Positions 8,689 through 19,682 of a stretch of DNA of 64,000 nt are shown in pieces; position 1 is the stretch's first letter, and the number at the start of each line of letters is the position of its first letter. This stretch comes from Tricholoma matsutake (Eukaryota; Basidiomycota; Agaricomycetes; Agaricales; Tricholomataceae): contig AP026541.1 in assembly GCA_026075535.2 (NCBI GenBank), positions 13,020,001-13,084,000 on the forward strand, in the 5' to 3' direction. The notes under the pieces are model-generated. The model was not told where the DNA came from. It made no database searches and worked only from the letters and a program-made list of their open reading frames with translations. Position numbers and translations under genes: made by a program.

Positions 8689-8949
8689 GGACTCCAGTCA
8701 GAGTCCACCAGGAAAGGTGGGGGAGTGTAAAGACCTCACTCATGACTGTAGGACCAGCAGCAACTTGAATTTGAAACATCTGTCAGATCCAACAGAGTCT
8801 ACATCTATCTAATTCGATCCCATCAAATGAAACACTCGTCCACCATCCATGCTTGCCACCAAATTCTTTCCATTAAGCAGGCAAATAATATCCTCGTTTG
8901 CGTAATGCGTAACAACAACTGAGTTGCTAACTTTTTTTTTCATATTTTA

Positions 8950-9343
8950 CAGCGCTTTGCATAGAGCTTGACAGTTGCCGAAATTGTGATAAACATGAGC
9001 AAATTTGATCTCACTGTCATTTATGACTTCCATGACAGCATTCTGGCTAAGATTTTGGTGAAAGAAGTGCAGGTAAATGTTCTCAGAGTGCCATTGCCTG
9101 TAAATAATCAACTGAGTATAATTCTATACTTCCAAAATAGATCTCTAGAAGATTCTGGCTTGCATATGATCAAATATTGTTATGCACCTCAGAAAACATG
9201 CTAAATAAGATTTTTACTTGACAGTAATCTTCTAATGTTATATATCTTCACTAAAATCTAAGCCAGAAAGCTGTCATAGAAGCCATAAATGACAGTGAGA
9301 TCAAATTTACTTATGTTTATCAAAATTTCGGCCACTAGGGCTG
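8950..9343. mobile_element. Mariner-like MITE with TA duplication
   Basis: Terminal inverted repeats of roughly 80-100 bp: left CAGCGCT..GCCGAAATTGTGATAAAC, right its inverse (GTTTATCAAAATTTCGGCC..AGGGCTG). Dinucleotide TA flanks both ends (8948-8949 and 9344-9345), as for Tc1/mariner elements. The 394-bp element has no transposase, hence a MITE. A short open frame inside (8968-9204) lies in the repeat arms and is not believed. Confidence 0.75.
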
Positions 9344-9345
9344 TA

Positions 9346-9755
9346 AGTAGTGGTTTTTTGGGTGTAAAATGGAAATTTGGGATTTCAAAAATTACAGGTT
9401 ATAAGTACATAGAATAATGACCTTCAGATCAAAGAAATCGTGGCCAAGTTCCTGGACTCCCGCCTCCGAGTCTGCAAGGATTGCACGCCCATCTCTGAGA
9501 CATAGTAGACAAAAACTTAAGAGTAACTACTAGTATTCCTCCAAAAAATTTCAATCTATTTCATTGCGAATTCACCACTCAAAATATAACACACCAGTTG
9601 CTAACTTTTCACCCTAACCCCAGCGTAACGCACCGGGGCCGGTTGCTACCATAACAATCTCGAGCGATGGGACGTGATATAATATCACATGACGAAGCGG
9701 AGATTAAAATAATAGAATCCAACCATTACAAAACTTGAACGTCGTCGTCATTCTC
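9346..9755. other. Intergenic, upstream of the 9756 gene
   Basis: No gene or repeat structure recognised. It presumably contains the promoter of the downstream gene; a TATAATATCACATGACG stretch lies near 9676-9694 but its role is unknown. Confidence 0.5.
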
Positions 9756-10524
9756 ATGATGCTTTTCCGTGCGATTTACACTAGTGCGATATGCTCTGCC
9801 CGGGCCAGAACAAACCCTTTCATTAAAAAGTTTCCTGTGACCTTACGTCTCCAATATCCTTCTTGGGACACGCCCGCTTTGATTGAATTCTCCTCCGCCA
9901 AAGACATAACCACCTTTTTGTCGACACCTAAACAATTTCTGATCGAACCGATAACTGGACAAGCTATTCGCCCTAATCAGGTTGACAAGATTGATCCCGA
10001 CGTTATCTATGATGTCGCAGGCTCCGGCCTCCCTTATCGTGAAAAAGGATTGTCGAGGGAGCAAGTGTGGAATCGGGTCTTTGAGAGGAAGTCCGCACTT
10101 GCTTTGAAGGAGACTTTGGAAAACGAAGATCCGAAGGTTATGAAATTGCCGAGAGTGATCAAGGACGAAGCGGGAAAAGATGTTAGCGAGTGGGAAGCAC
10201 TATATCAGCTGTCGGATGGTGGCATCGTTTTCCTGGAAACGAAATACAGGATGTCAAAGGTGAGCTCCCTAATATCTCCAACTCAAGCTTAACTAGGCTG
10301 AACTGTATCAGGCCCACATCGATAGCCAATCGGAACGCATCTCCAAAAGCCTCATCGCTATGGGAAAGAACCGGCGTGCGCAATTGTATCTGGCAGCATA
10401 TTATTGGCCTGACGACGAAGATTGTGTCTCATACGCGCGTAACAAAGGATATGGAATCATACAGCCGAATGGGTCAGATCTGACCGTCCATTTCAAGGCA
10501 AAAGGTGGGGTTAGACAAGCGTGA
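9756..10524 (+). CDS. Host-type protein of unknown function with PD-(D/E)XK-like motif, one intron
   Basis: Exon 1 9756-10259, intron 10260-10311 (52 bp, GTGAGC..TATCAG with a CTGAAC branch), exon 2 10312-10524; phase is kept. Translation begins at the first of two tandem ATGs, MMLFRAIYTS. About 238 residues. The segment EWEALYQLSDGGIVFLETKY has an acidic-D-(15 or so)-E-x-K arrangement like the catalytic core of restriction-endonuclease-fold proteins, followed by a helix with AHIDSQSERI. I know similar proteins from Agaricomycetes but no function. There are no internal stops, in contrast to the surrounding pseudogenes. The 3' end is unsure: a further intron (GTGGGG..CTGCAG, about 10505-10558) would give a slightly different tail ending near 10575. 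Confidence 0.6.
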
Positions 10525-11519
10525 TATGTGTATCCGTGAACTGACTGATTAACTGCAGACGTGGACTTTAAATAGATTCCACCGGTTAGTTGTTCTCTCC
10601 ATTGTCGCCCATCTTCCAGTTCCTCACGCATTTTTGTACTGTAACAGTGTCGATGCCCAATGACTAGTAGCTCAGCCCCTGGCTCCTTTTTTCATATACA
10701 ATGTAGGTTTTGAAAGTTGCATGCGTTCTCATAAACCCCCGGTGTTCGATCCGAATCGATTGGTAACGGGGGCTTATTACACTATAACCTCTCGCACTAC
10801 ACCTGACGACAATGAACCTGAACTTGAATCAGATTTGCACGTCGAATGGTTGGTTTGAACAGTCGCAAACAGGTAGCACTCTCGTGTCGACTCTCACACC
10901 ACCTCGACGCCCTCCTCTGTTTTTACCTGTATCCATCGGCGCAGAACCTCTATCTACCCCTCAACTACCCAGTAAGTTTGCCATGTATGACTAATTCGGT
11001 CGACGCCATGCCTAACAGCATACCTACAGCATCCCCGTGTCTCGACGATGGGAAGATGACAGGACAAAAATAGAGGCTGCGGTGAGCAACGAGGGGGACA
11101 ACTTGGTCGGGACGAAGGGTAGGGGATGAATGCAGCGGCGTACGACAAGAAACACAAAGAGCGGGCCAAGAGACATCGATGTTTTTCTTATTCATTTCAT
11201 TTTTTTTGTTGCTCACAATGTTTTTAAGTATTAACTCTGGGCGACGACAACTACCACGATTACGTGCTTTCGTCGACGACTATGCGAATCTCGACAGGAT
11301 GAACACGGACAAAAACGGAAGGCAAACACACCTTGGCACCATCAGCTTTACGGACTTAGGAGGCTTCTTCGGTTCAGTCGAACAACCCTATAGATCGAGC
11401 TGTGCGAGGCTGTGAGACTAGCTTACATAACAGCACTCAGAACCTTCATCTTGTCCCGTTTTACTTGGCTGAGTTCTTTTCAAGTTTGACCCCGCGCCTA
11501 ACCCTCCACACACATTCGC
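10525..11519. other. No secure gene; one short coding-like stretch
   Basis: Around 10700-10855 one plus-strand frame reads GFESCMRSHKPPVFDPNRLV and onward to ..SDLHVEWLV before a TGA. It has protein-like composition but no recognised domain, start or splice context. The rest (10860-11519) shows short unconvincing frames. It may be the remains of a host gene. Confidence 0.3.
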
Positions 11520-12754
11520 ATGCTCCACTCCTTTAGGCGTGCGAGGCCCATCTTCAACTCGCTATCAGTCTCATTCTTTCCGCTTCTGCGCCGTCGTCTC
11601 TCCTTGCTGCGTTCAACATATCCTTCCTCTCCAATCCCTAACTTCACTTGGACCTTTTGGCAGCCGCCGCGTCGTGCACTCTCAAGCATGTCAGGCTCTC
11701 CAAATGATTTCTTTGAATATTCATCGGGACGTTGGCTGTAAGTCTTATACCTGTTGTTCTCTGGCGTATATGTGTAATCCGTAATCTCGCACATTCAGCG
11801 TCAACAATGAGGTTCGACTCGCAGAGCGCAGACGTGAATTCGACGTCGACGAGCTTTGTTGACTTGCGGCGCAGTCTGTTGATCGGAGTTTTCAAGATGT
11901 CAACACATTTGTGAAGCTCGCCGAAGGCGGCTACAACCGGACTTTCCTTATCACCATGCATGACGGCTTCCAGATGGTAGCCCGCATCCCGTACCCCATC
12001 ACGGTCCCCGAGTTTTACACTATCGCTAGTGAAGCGGCCACGATGCGTTTACTCCATTCCTCTGGGCTGCCTGTTCCCGAGGTTTACGATTACTCTCCTT
12101 CGTCGGACAACGCTGCGATGATGCCGTACATTTTTATGCAGTTCGTGAGAGGTATGAAACTCAGCGACGTATGGATGGAGCTGGGGAAACCAGACATAAT
12201 TTCGGTCTTACGTCAATTCGCTGAACTCGAGTCTCGCGTGATGTCGATTATTTTCCCGGCTGGTGGAAGCATCTATTACACCACCGACCTGGAGAAGGTG
12301 GCAGGGGGGACAGGCATCCCGCTCAACGACAGTGGCTTCTGCATCGGTCCAGATGCCAGGCTGCATATGTGGTACGGAAGGAGGTCGCAGCTCGAAGAGA
12401 ACAGGGGACCATGTGCGCCACTTTCTGTGGTTTCTTTTATTGAACTTTCGGGAACTAATCGAGACTAGACGAAAATGCCGAGGCAGCGCTTGTAGCAGTA
12501 GCTCGCATGGGGCTTGCGCATCTGAAAGAGTTCGGCCAACTGCTACCACCGTTCCAGCGTGAAAGAAGGGAGGCTTACGAGTACCAAGAGCAGTTACCAT
12601 CGCACCACATCGAGAATCTCGAACGCTATCTCCTCATTGTATCCTTGCTCGTCTCCAAGAACTCAGCCTTCCATCCTTTCCGCATCCGCCATCCCGATCT
12701 CCAGCCGAGCAACGTCATCGTGTCGAGGTCGCCAGACTCTAACCAGGGTCATTA
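11520..12754 (+). pseudogene. APH/AIM9-like phosphotransferase, broken and truncated
   Basis: Exons 11520-11737, 11799-12412 and 12469-12754; introns 11738-11798 (GTAAGT..TTCAG) and 12413-12468 (GTGCGC..CTAG), phases consistent. The Arg-rich N-terminus resembles a mitochondrial targeting peptide. Then come FFEYSSGRWL, VKLAEGGYNRTF (nucleotide-binding loop), MVARIPYP (Lys/Arg strand), and the aminoglycoside phosphotransferase catalytic loop HPDLQPSNVIV. In-frame TGA at 11860-11862 replaces an expected Arg (..ELC-stop-LAAQSV..). The protein stops six residues after the catalytic loop, so the metal-binding IDWQ segment and the C-terminal lobe are missing. Family members are kinases related to yeast mitochondrial AIM9; this copy cannot be active. 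Confidence 0.82.
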
Positions 12755-12904
12755 GAGGAGGCTAGGGTTTCGCTAGGGTTGGCAAGGACGAAACGGACAA
12801 GTATAGAACGGACAAGTATATTATTAGTGGTTTCGGGTCTCATCGACGGTGACGTTGCGGTGGTGGTGGGCTCATCGCGCATCATGGAGCTCTCAGAACC
12901 AGGT

Positions 12905-12981
12905 TTGATAACCTAATAAAGTAAGTTAGTAAAATAAATGCAAAAAGAAAAGAAATAAACCTTACCTATGGCCCAAACGAC
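12905..12981 (-). repeat. Exon+intron repeat unit, cut by a MITE
   Basis: On the minus strand, GTCGTTTGGGCCATAG is followed by an intron 12965-12913 (53 bp) with donor GTAAGG, perfect branch TACTAAC (12925-12931) and acceptor TTAG, then GTTATC. This matches the units at 2040-2450. The exon half is interrupted at 12982 by the inverted-repeat element. Confidence 0.55.
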
Positions 12982-13412
12982 TAAGATAGACCTCATTCAT
13001 ACTTACTCGACTACGTCACGTGTTTTGCTCAGATTGAGTCGATGAGGTTAACATACAAGGTTTTAAAAAAAATGGCGCCCGAGGAAAGTTTTATTGACTA
13101 TTTTTAAAAACAATTGTGGAAGCCAAATGTTGAAGGAAAGAAAAGTGGTGGAGGATTGTTGTTCGCAAAGTTGGCAATCAGCTAGATGATCAAAATCTTG
13201 TCAAAATCTCAACTTTCGAGACAAAACTTTACAATGCTCCCACAACACTTGCTCGCTGCACCCAATATTTCTGAGGCATCTTATAACATATGCCAAGAGA
13301 TTTCCTGGGGGCCAGAATTTGCAATAAGGTCACCGAAAGGTTTTTATAGATGAAATACATTCGAAGTGCTAGATTCACGTGACGTAGTCGAGTATGAATG
13401 AGGTCTATCTTA
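12982..13412. mobile_element. Inverted-repeat MITE (431 bp), likely mariner-type
   Basis: Terminal inverted repeats of about 37-40 bp: left AAGATAGACCTCATTCATACT then CTCGACTACGTCACGTG, and the exact inverse at 13376-13412. The left arm has three extra bases (TTA). TA stands at both outer ends, consistent with a mariner-type TA duplication. The interior has no transposase. Confidence 0.75.
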
Positions 13413-13479
13413 TAATTGTCATTTTCTGTGGGACGTGGCTTGTCACCTTAGACAGCACCTTTGATGCTTAGTAATACCC

Positions 13480-13888
13480 TGTAAGGCCCATTCCTTGTGA
13501 TGACGACGATAGGCCTTGTAGAGAATCGATCCTAGATAATAATAGACTCAGTCGATGTATATACAAGCAAATAGTACCTAGATAATAATAGACTATGGTA
13601 CTATTAGTAATCTAGTATGTAAGGTTCTATGGAACGTTACTCACCTCAGTCGATGTATAATTGACTGAGGTGTCTAACTAATATTGTAGGGTATATATAC
13701 TAGAAGTCATAAAGGTAACCAGCAAAGAGTGAGTATAAAGGGAACATTCCAAAAGACTTGTTACCGATAGCCGACATGCCATAAATGGATGATCGGGATG
13801 CCGACACACCATAATGGGATGTCGGTGATGGGATCAAAGACCGTATCGTTGGATACGATGATACCCGTTCCTGGTGTACATCTCAACA
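13480..13888 (-). repeat. LTR of the second copia element (409 bp)
   Basis: Plus-strand ends TGTAAGGCCC..TCTCAACA, that is TGTTGAGATG..GGGCCTTACA on the element strand, and a purine tract just outside. It contains internal short repeats such as CTAGATAATAATAGACT (near 13530 and 13578). There is no second LTR in the window to confirm it. Confidence 0.6.
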
Positions 13889-13929
13889 CTCCTCCTCACC
13901 GGGGACACTCCTCCTCGCATGGAATCGGG

Positions 13930-14173
13930 TTAACGTAGGCCCAAGAATGAGCGTAGATATGTGAATTGCTTGACGTCCAGTGCTTTGGTGAATAGATCCG
14001 CGACATTATCCCTGGTATTGATATATTGGAGCTGTAAGGCGCCGGACTGAACTTGTTCCCGAAGGAAATGGTATTTGATATCGACATGTTTAACCCTTGA
14101 GTGGAGCAAAGGGTCCTCGGACAGTGTCTTGGTAGCTGTGTTATCGCAAAGAATGGTCGTGGGGGTGGAGCAT
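13930..14173 (-). pseudogene. Copia RNase H, C-terminal end
   Basis: Reads CSTPTTILCDNTATKTLSED, HVDIKYHFLREQV and DNVADLFTKAL, the last third of copia RNase H with the LCDN aspartate and the FTKAL tail. Its upstream half lies beyond the fold-back insertion. Confidence 0.85.
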
Positions 14174-14176
14174 TTA

Positions 14177-16545
14177 CACCACGGGCAAAACCTAAGGCAG
14201 TTGAAACTCAACTGCCTTCGAGGCAGTGGCCTGAATCAGTAATTATGTAATATTGCCTTTAACGAAGAATCATCACCTGACCTTCCCACAATACAAGCCT
14301 AAGGATATGTTCCCCCGGGTTCCCCCCCCGATTACCACCCGATCATCGTCTCCCACGGTTGATCAACACGCGCCAGTCTCGGCTAACGTTGTGCTCATCA
14401 TCCCCGACAATGTGCATGCTATTCCACTCATTCCTGGCCCTTTCCCTTCGCTTTTTTTGCCAGATAACACTTATGTATGTACATATAGTGTTAATAAGCA
14501 GTTGTTTTCGCTTTTACAGCTATATTTAACCCATAACAAGCACTCTCCCTGGTTGAGAGGAGGAGGGGGTCTCTTCTCTTCATTTGGGGGTGTCTGTAAT
14601 GCATGTATATGGCTGTATATTCATATTAATAACTAAATACATGAATGTGGAGGGTGCTGTATGAGATGGGAAGGGGGAAATGGGGAGAAGTGACAGAATG
14701 AGGGGAGGGGGTACCATCTACTGGGATTGTACACTATCTACAGCTAGAAAAATGTATGTGGAGGGTATATGGATGTATGTAGAAGCAAGGACTGATGTTG
14801 GGAGAGCTGGGGACAAGGTGCTCTCTGTCAGTGACCTGCATAGGGATGGAGGAGAGGTGGTCACTTACTTGCATACCTAAGCCTTCCCCTTATGAAATGC
14901 ACCTGGAAAGAGAGTATTATGGTCCTAATAAATGACCTGATGGACCCCCCAGAGGCCCTGCAGTTGCAAGGATAGACAGAAAAGAGGATATGTACTCAGA
15001 AAGAGATATACTTACCCTGTGAGATCTGTGGGGTGTTTGCTTTCTTTGATTCCTAGGTCTAGTATAAAGGTAAAATAAAGGTCAGTAAATGTTATGACAG
15101 GGGGAGAAGATCCTGGCTCAACACGGCATGGGTTCCAGAGGTGAACTTTGTTCAGCATGACTCACCCTCTGTACCTTTCATCCAAACCTTATAATAGGCA
15201 TTCAGTTGGTGCCTTTGGCCTTCATTTATAGCCCACAATCAATCCATATGTTCAGTACTTCATCCTACAAAGTAGGAATTTCACATACTCACCTAACCTC
15301 CTTGTTACTCCATGCCAGCTCACAGAACTCACTAGTGGCCTTATATACAGGCATACTAATGTAGTACAAGTAAATTTAGAGCCTTTGGACAGTTCATGAG
15401 TCTATAAAATAGAGGCAGATGGTCAATATATTGAGTTGGGATGTAGTCACTCTGACTCACCCAAGGCCTATAGAACTTCTATATCTCAATTTAGTACAGA
15501 GATAATGGTATAATTTTTTATCAATACATATTCCCTGGAGTTGTAGACCATTCAGATAGGAGGTGAGGCCATAGGATGCATGAGAGAGAGAGTTGAACCA
15601 AGTAGTCCCAAACAGGCAATAATCTGAAGATGTCTCAATGTGCTTCTAATTGGAAAGCAGGAGTGAATAGAGGCAAGTTGATTCCTTAGACTGCAAGAGG
15701 ATCGATGTTGATCTGTGGAGGAATGAGGACAAGATACTCAGGAAAGTGTTTATCGACGGTGTGATCGGGAGTTGATCAGGAGTATGATTGGATGTGTCTC
15801 GATGTACTCAACTACTGCAAATACATTGTTTTGCACATTACTCGCTCGTTTCTGCACAGATTCCTTGCAGCTAAATTTATTCCTATGCAAAACACTCTCT
15901 TCTATCAACCCCTGCTCTCCATTCAACAGTGTGTTGTTTCACTGCCGAGATATCTCAAGATTATTACCATTTTTGGAACCCTCCACATACATTTTTCTAG
16001 CTGTAGATAGTGTACAATCCCAGTAGATGGTACCCCCTCCCCTCATTCTGTCACTTCTCCCCATTTCCCCCTTCCCATCTCATACAGCACCCTCCCCATT
16101 CATGTATTTAGTTATTAATATGAATATACAGCCATATACATGCATTACAGACACCCCCAAATGAAGAGAAGAGACCCCCTCCTCCTCTCAACCAGGGAGA
16201 GTGCTTGTCATGGGTTAAATATAGCTGTAAAAGCGAAAACAACTGCTTATTAACACTATATGTACATACATAAGTGTTATCTGGCAAAAAAAGCGAAGGG
16301 AAAGGGCCAGGAATGAGTGGAATAGCATGCACATTGTCAGGGATGATGAGCACAACGTTAGCCGAGACTGGCGCATGTTGATCAACCGTGGGAGACGATG
16401 ATCGGGTGGTAATTGGGGGGGGGGGGAACCTGGGGGAACATATCCTTAGGCTTGTATTGTGGGAAGGTCAGGTGATGATTCTTTGTTAAAGGCAATATTA
16501 CATAATTACTGATTCAGGCCACTGCCTTAGGTTTTGCCCATGGTG
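14177..16545. mobile_element. Fold-back element with 570-590 bp inverted arms
   Basis: Left arm about 14177-14766 and right arm about 15978-16545 are inverted copies, nearly identical over their length; a 26-nt extra block (14201-14226) in the left arm accounts for most of the length difference. Outermost bases CACCACGGGCAAAACC and GGTTTTGCCCATGGTG are inverse, and TTA flanks both ends (14174-14176, 16546-16548), the duplication size of PIF/Harbinger elements. The 1.2-kb centre has no recognisable transposase. The open frames in each arm are mirror images of each other and not genes. Confidence 0.8.
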
Positions 16546-16548
16546 TTA

Positions 16549-16843
16549 GTAGAGCATGTATCCAAATACATTCCTTTGCGGTCTCAAATGCGGCAACATA
16601 TTCTGCTTTGCAAGAGGATACTGCAACGACTTTTTGTTTCCTGGCAGTCGAAGAAAGGGCTCCTGATCCGAGGTTGCAAGCAAGGGGGTGGCAGAACGGG
16701 AATCCCAGACCAGATGTAGGGGGGGAAGGGGGGGTCCTGCTGGAGGCTGAAAATTTTTTTTGACCATGCTGAAAATGATGCTGATGTGCATCGTTGGGTG
16801 CTGAATACCTTAATCCAAGCACAGGCACCAAGCGCAGTGCCAT
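16549..16843 (-). pseudogene. Copia RNase H, upstream part
   Basis: Reads SSTARKQKVVAVSSCKAEYV (with the Glu of the active site) and ECIWIHALL, the middle of copia RNase H, and stops at the fold-back insertion. Coding-like sequence such as GMLKYGTALGA continues weakly to about 16900. Confidence 0.7.
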
Positions 16844-17006
16844 ATTTCAACATCCCTAGTACTAGTAGTAACCAGATACTGCATGTGCTCGTTCGCAGCC
16901 TATACACAGTAGGTTCGGACCCTAGCTAAACCTTGCTGCCACATTAATGTTTTGTACATTCAGTTCATTGCATTTTGGTTTCTTGCTAGTACATAAACAC
17001 TCCCGC

Positions 17007-18589
17007 TAGTGATGTGCAAGGCTTGGCCCAAAGCCCTGAAGCCTGGGCTGCCAAGCCCCAGAAGCCTGAGCCGAGCCGAGCCTTGGAGTGGGCTTGGTAG
17101 GGCTCAGGGCTCGGCTTGGGTTTTCAGAAGCCTGAGCTGAGCCCTTGAGCCCGGGCTTTATGGTAGTGAAGAAGGATGTTCACGAGACGAAGGATTTATG
17201 GCCTGAAAAGTCATGGTGAACTGGAAATCGACTCTACGAGGCATTGTTTTACTGGAACTTCTTGATCGGGTCCTGTTCACAGCCACTTCAGCCCCTATAC
17301 TGATCATTTCCCTTATTCCCTCTATGAACTAGGCATCACCTGTTGTCATTATCACTTATTATCAGTCCTCTGTGATATCCTTGTTTCCTGTGGCATCAAA
17401 ACTCCCTAGTTCTAAGTTCTTCAACAGACAGCACTGAGTATTACACACTGAATGCCTCCAAAGATTATGTAATGCAATGTGACATTATGTGAGACAAGCT
17501 TTTGGAATGTGACAGGTGATTTTGAATGTGACAGGTGATTTATATTTATATCTACACATATTTATATATGTACTGTGATACATAGAGTGTATCATACACT
17601 CCCCCTTGGCTCTGGTTACCCCAGGTTACAGGCTCTGCACATACTAGGGATGATTGGCCTGCTGTATAACCTCTGCATCCCCTGTTGAATCAGTTTTGAG
17701 GGATATGCAATGGAAAGCCGGGTTCTACTCAGATATGGCAGTCACCATGGGACCCTGTTAGTGGTTTGTTCCCACCTCTTTGGCTTTCACCACCAGCTAA
17801 TTATGTGTTATGATCAGACAGAAAGACAAAGAACCTGCTACTCGACATCCTCGAAAAGGGATGAAAAGAGGGCCACAAAAGAGGAAGGACCCATGGGTAT
17901 GATGAGGGATATAACGCGGGGTTGACGTGGGGCTTCAGGACAGACCCGGGGATGATTTTTTCGAGAAGTTGAGGAAGGAGGATGAGATGAAGGCCCAAGA
18001 CGATGCATACGAGGGCTGGGTGTCGACCCCCCAAATTCAAACTACTACCCATGCCACTACCCACGCAGCCCCTACAACCGCCAAACATCTGTGTGCCGCC
18101 CTCCACATGGAGCCACCTGTCAACAAATTCTTCACCTCACAGAAAAGTGCGAAGACAACGGCTGAGCCTCGCACTCTGCCCAACTTCAGACCACAAGCCG
18201 CAGCTCAGAAATGACAGAACAAGCTACCAGAGCCCTCAGAACACCCCCAAACTCTGTCCCAACCACAATTTGAAAGCCCTTATCTGTGCCACATTCACTC
18301 GGATTCACATGCACCACTACCGCTTCTCATGTTTTTCACTGTTGTCCCCACAATCATGGCAAGCTCAGACCTCTCAAAACATTTCTTGACGTCCCTGCTG
18401 ATTTCTTCATTCCCCCTCTCAAGCCCAGGCCTAAGCCTGAGCTGAGCCCGAGCCAAGCCTGAGCCTGCTACCAGGGCTTGGCTCACGATGTATTGAAGCC
18501 TGAGCCCACTCAAGCTGAGCCCAAGCCCAGGCTTTTGAGCTGAGCCCAAGCCCAGGCTTTTGAGCTGAGCCGGGCCCTGTACATCACTA
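17007..18589. mobile_element. Non-autonomous hAT element with 8-bp duplication
   Basis: Ends TAGTGATGTGCAAGG and, inverted, TAGTGATGTACAGGG. The exact 8-bp duplication ACTCCCGC flanks it (16999-17006 and 18590-18597), the hAT signature. Subterminal regions carry many GAGCTGAGCCCAAGCC-type short repeats, likely transposase binding sites. No hAT transposase (no dimerisation domain) is seen. The middle (about 17815-18214) has coding-like sequence, for example GDDFFEKLRKEDEMKAQDDA, that may be a captured host fragment. Confidence 0.88.
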
Positions 18590-18815
18590 ACTCCCGCTTT
18601 CAGTCCCCCATAGGCGTGCACTAACAATCCCACAAGTGTCAGCGAGCGCGTATTAAAAACGCTCCATATTGTCTGAGCACAATGCTCGTCGGGTTCCTAA
18701 GGTCAGTCTCGTAAGCACACAGATAACTCGACCTCCTCGACCTATCCCAGCTGTCCATCCACATGTGCATCCTTGAGGGGTCCTCATGCTGGCTGAGTCC
18801 CTGCTAGTCAATCAG

Positions 18816-19194
18816 TGTTAGGAAACCACCCCATTACCTAATAAAATTTCATTTTATTTATTATGTTGAATTATGCTACACTTTGATAGCATGAGAATTT
18901 TATTTCGCACGCATCAAAATGTATGTGCATGTATGAGTGCATTGGTAACAACAATGTACAATATGTGTAACATAGTATATAAACCCTAAATATATGCCTA
19001 GGGGACCCTAGTTGTGTTCTCTTAGGTATTCCACCTATGTTTTCAGTGTGAAAGGCCTATCTCAACAAACTCACCTATTAATAACCCCTCGCATCAAAAC
19101 CATCAATTCCCCATCACAAGCGTGGATCCTGCCCCCTTCTTGTAGAGAGAACCCGCATGGTCTTAGCTAGCAGATAGTGGGTGTCACCCTAACA
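18816..19194 (+). repeat. Element D 5' LTR (379 bp)
   Basis: Near-identical to 23142-23541 apart from a 21-bp block (ACACCAAATGATGCTACATG-like, near 23209) present only in the 3' copy. Confidence 0.9.
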
Positions 19195-19682
19195 GAAGAA
19201 CACAACTTCCCATATCAGTGCGCCTTCTCTTACTTGCCCATATGTCATTGTTTCACCGCGCCACATCCGATTACTCACCCTTTCAGCATGAGCTGGAAGT
19301 ACTTGTATATACGTAATCTACCTTTTCTTTCATAAGCCGATGCCAGGCCTCGCCTTACATTGTGACCACCAGTGATCAAGAGGCAGCGCTCATCATTAGG
19401 ACAGCTGCAACCAGACAACCGATTGGATCTGGTTTAGTTACGATTTACATTACTCTATTTGGATGACTATTTTAGTTACAAGCCGAATTCAGTGATATCT
19501 CTGAGATCAGGCACTGTTGGAAGGGTCATTGATCTGAAGTGCCAAAATAGGCGCCTGACAAATGATGAACAATTGACGAACGATTGACGAACCTTATCAC
19601 ATGACCTGTAAATGTTTGGAGAGGTCTCGAAGAAAAAATTTTGAATTTGTCAAAGAAGTGATTCATCACAGATTCTACAATT

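Larger units (their letters stand above)
182..8737. mobile_element. Putative inverted-repeat element enclosing hairpin repeats and a copia insertion
   Basis: The left end (from 182, CTTTACAGTCCCCCACC) and the right end (to about 8737, read on the minus strand as CTTTACACTCCCCCACC) are inverted copies, each followed inward by GGAGTCC/GGACTCC repeats. Outside them lie near-identical 13-mers in direct orientation, ACTCATGACAGTA (169-181) and ACTCATGACTGTA (8738-8750), which may be a long target duplication, although five extra bases precede the inverted repeat on the right. Apart from the nested copia element there is no recognisable transposase, so this would be a non-autonomous, possibly MULE-like element. 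The limits are inferred. Confidence 0.4.
13480..16940 (-). mobile_element. 3' part of a second copia element, split by a fold-back element
   Basis: An LTR at 13480-13888 (minus strand) is preceded on the element strand by a GAGGAGGAG purine tract and an RNase H coding tail (14173-13930). The upstream RNase H part appears at 16843-16549, beyond the inserted 14177-16545 element. No 5' LTR, Gag or integrase is found upstream, so only the 3' end survives. It is a different family from 2935-8688. Confidence 0.7.

Noticed and set aside
8968..9204. 78-residue frame in the MITE at 8950-9343
   Set aside because: It is made of the inverted-repeat arm and lacks transposase motifs.
14253..14636. Frame in the left arm of the fold-back element (and its mirror at 16353-16108)
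   Set aside because: It lies in the inverted arms, appears as a mirror copy, and has no recognised protein features.
19195..19230. Primer binding site for element D (and for A, B, C)
   Set aside because: No clear complement to a tRNA 3' end was seen next to these 5' LTRs, so none is annotated.
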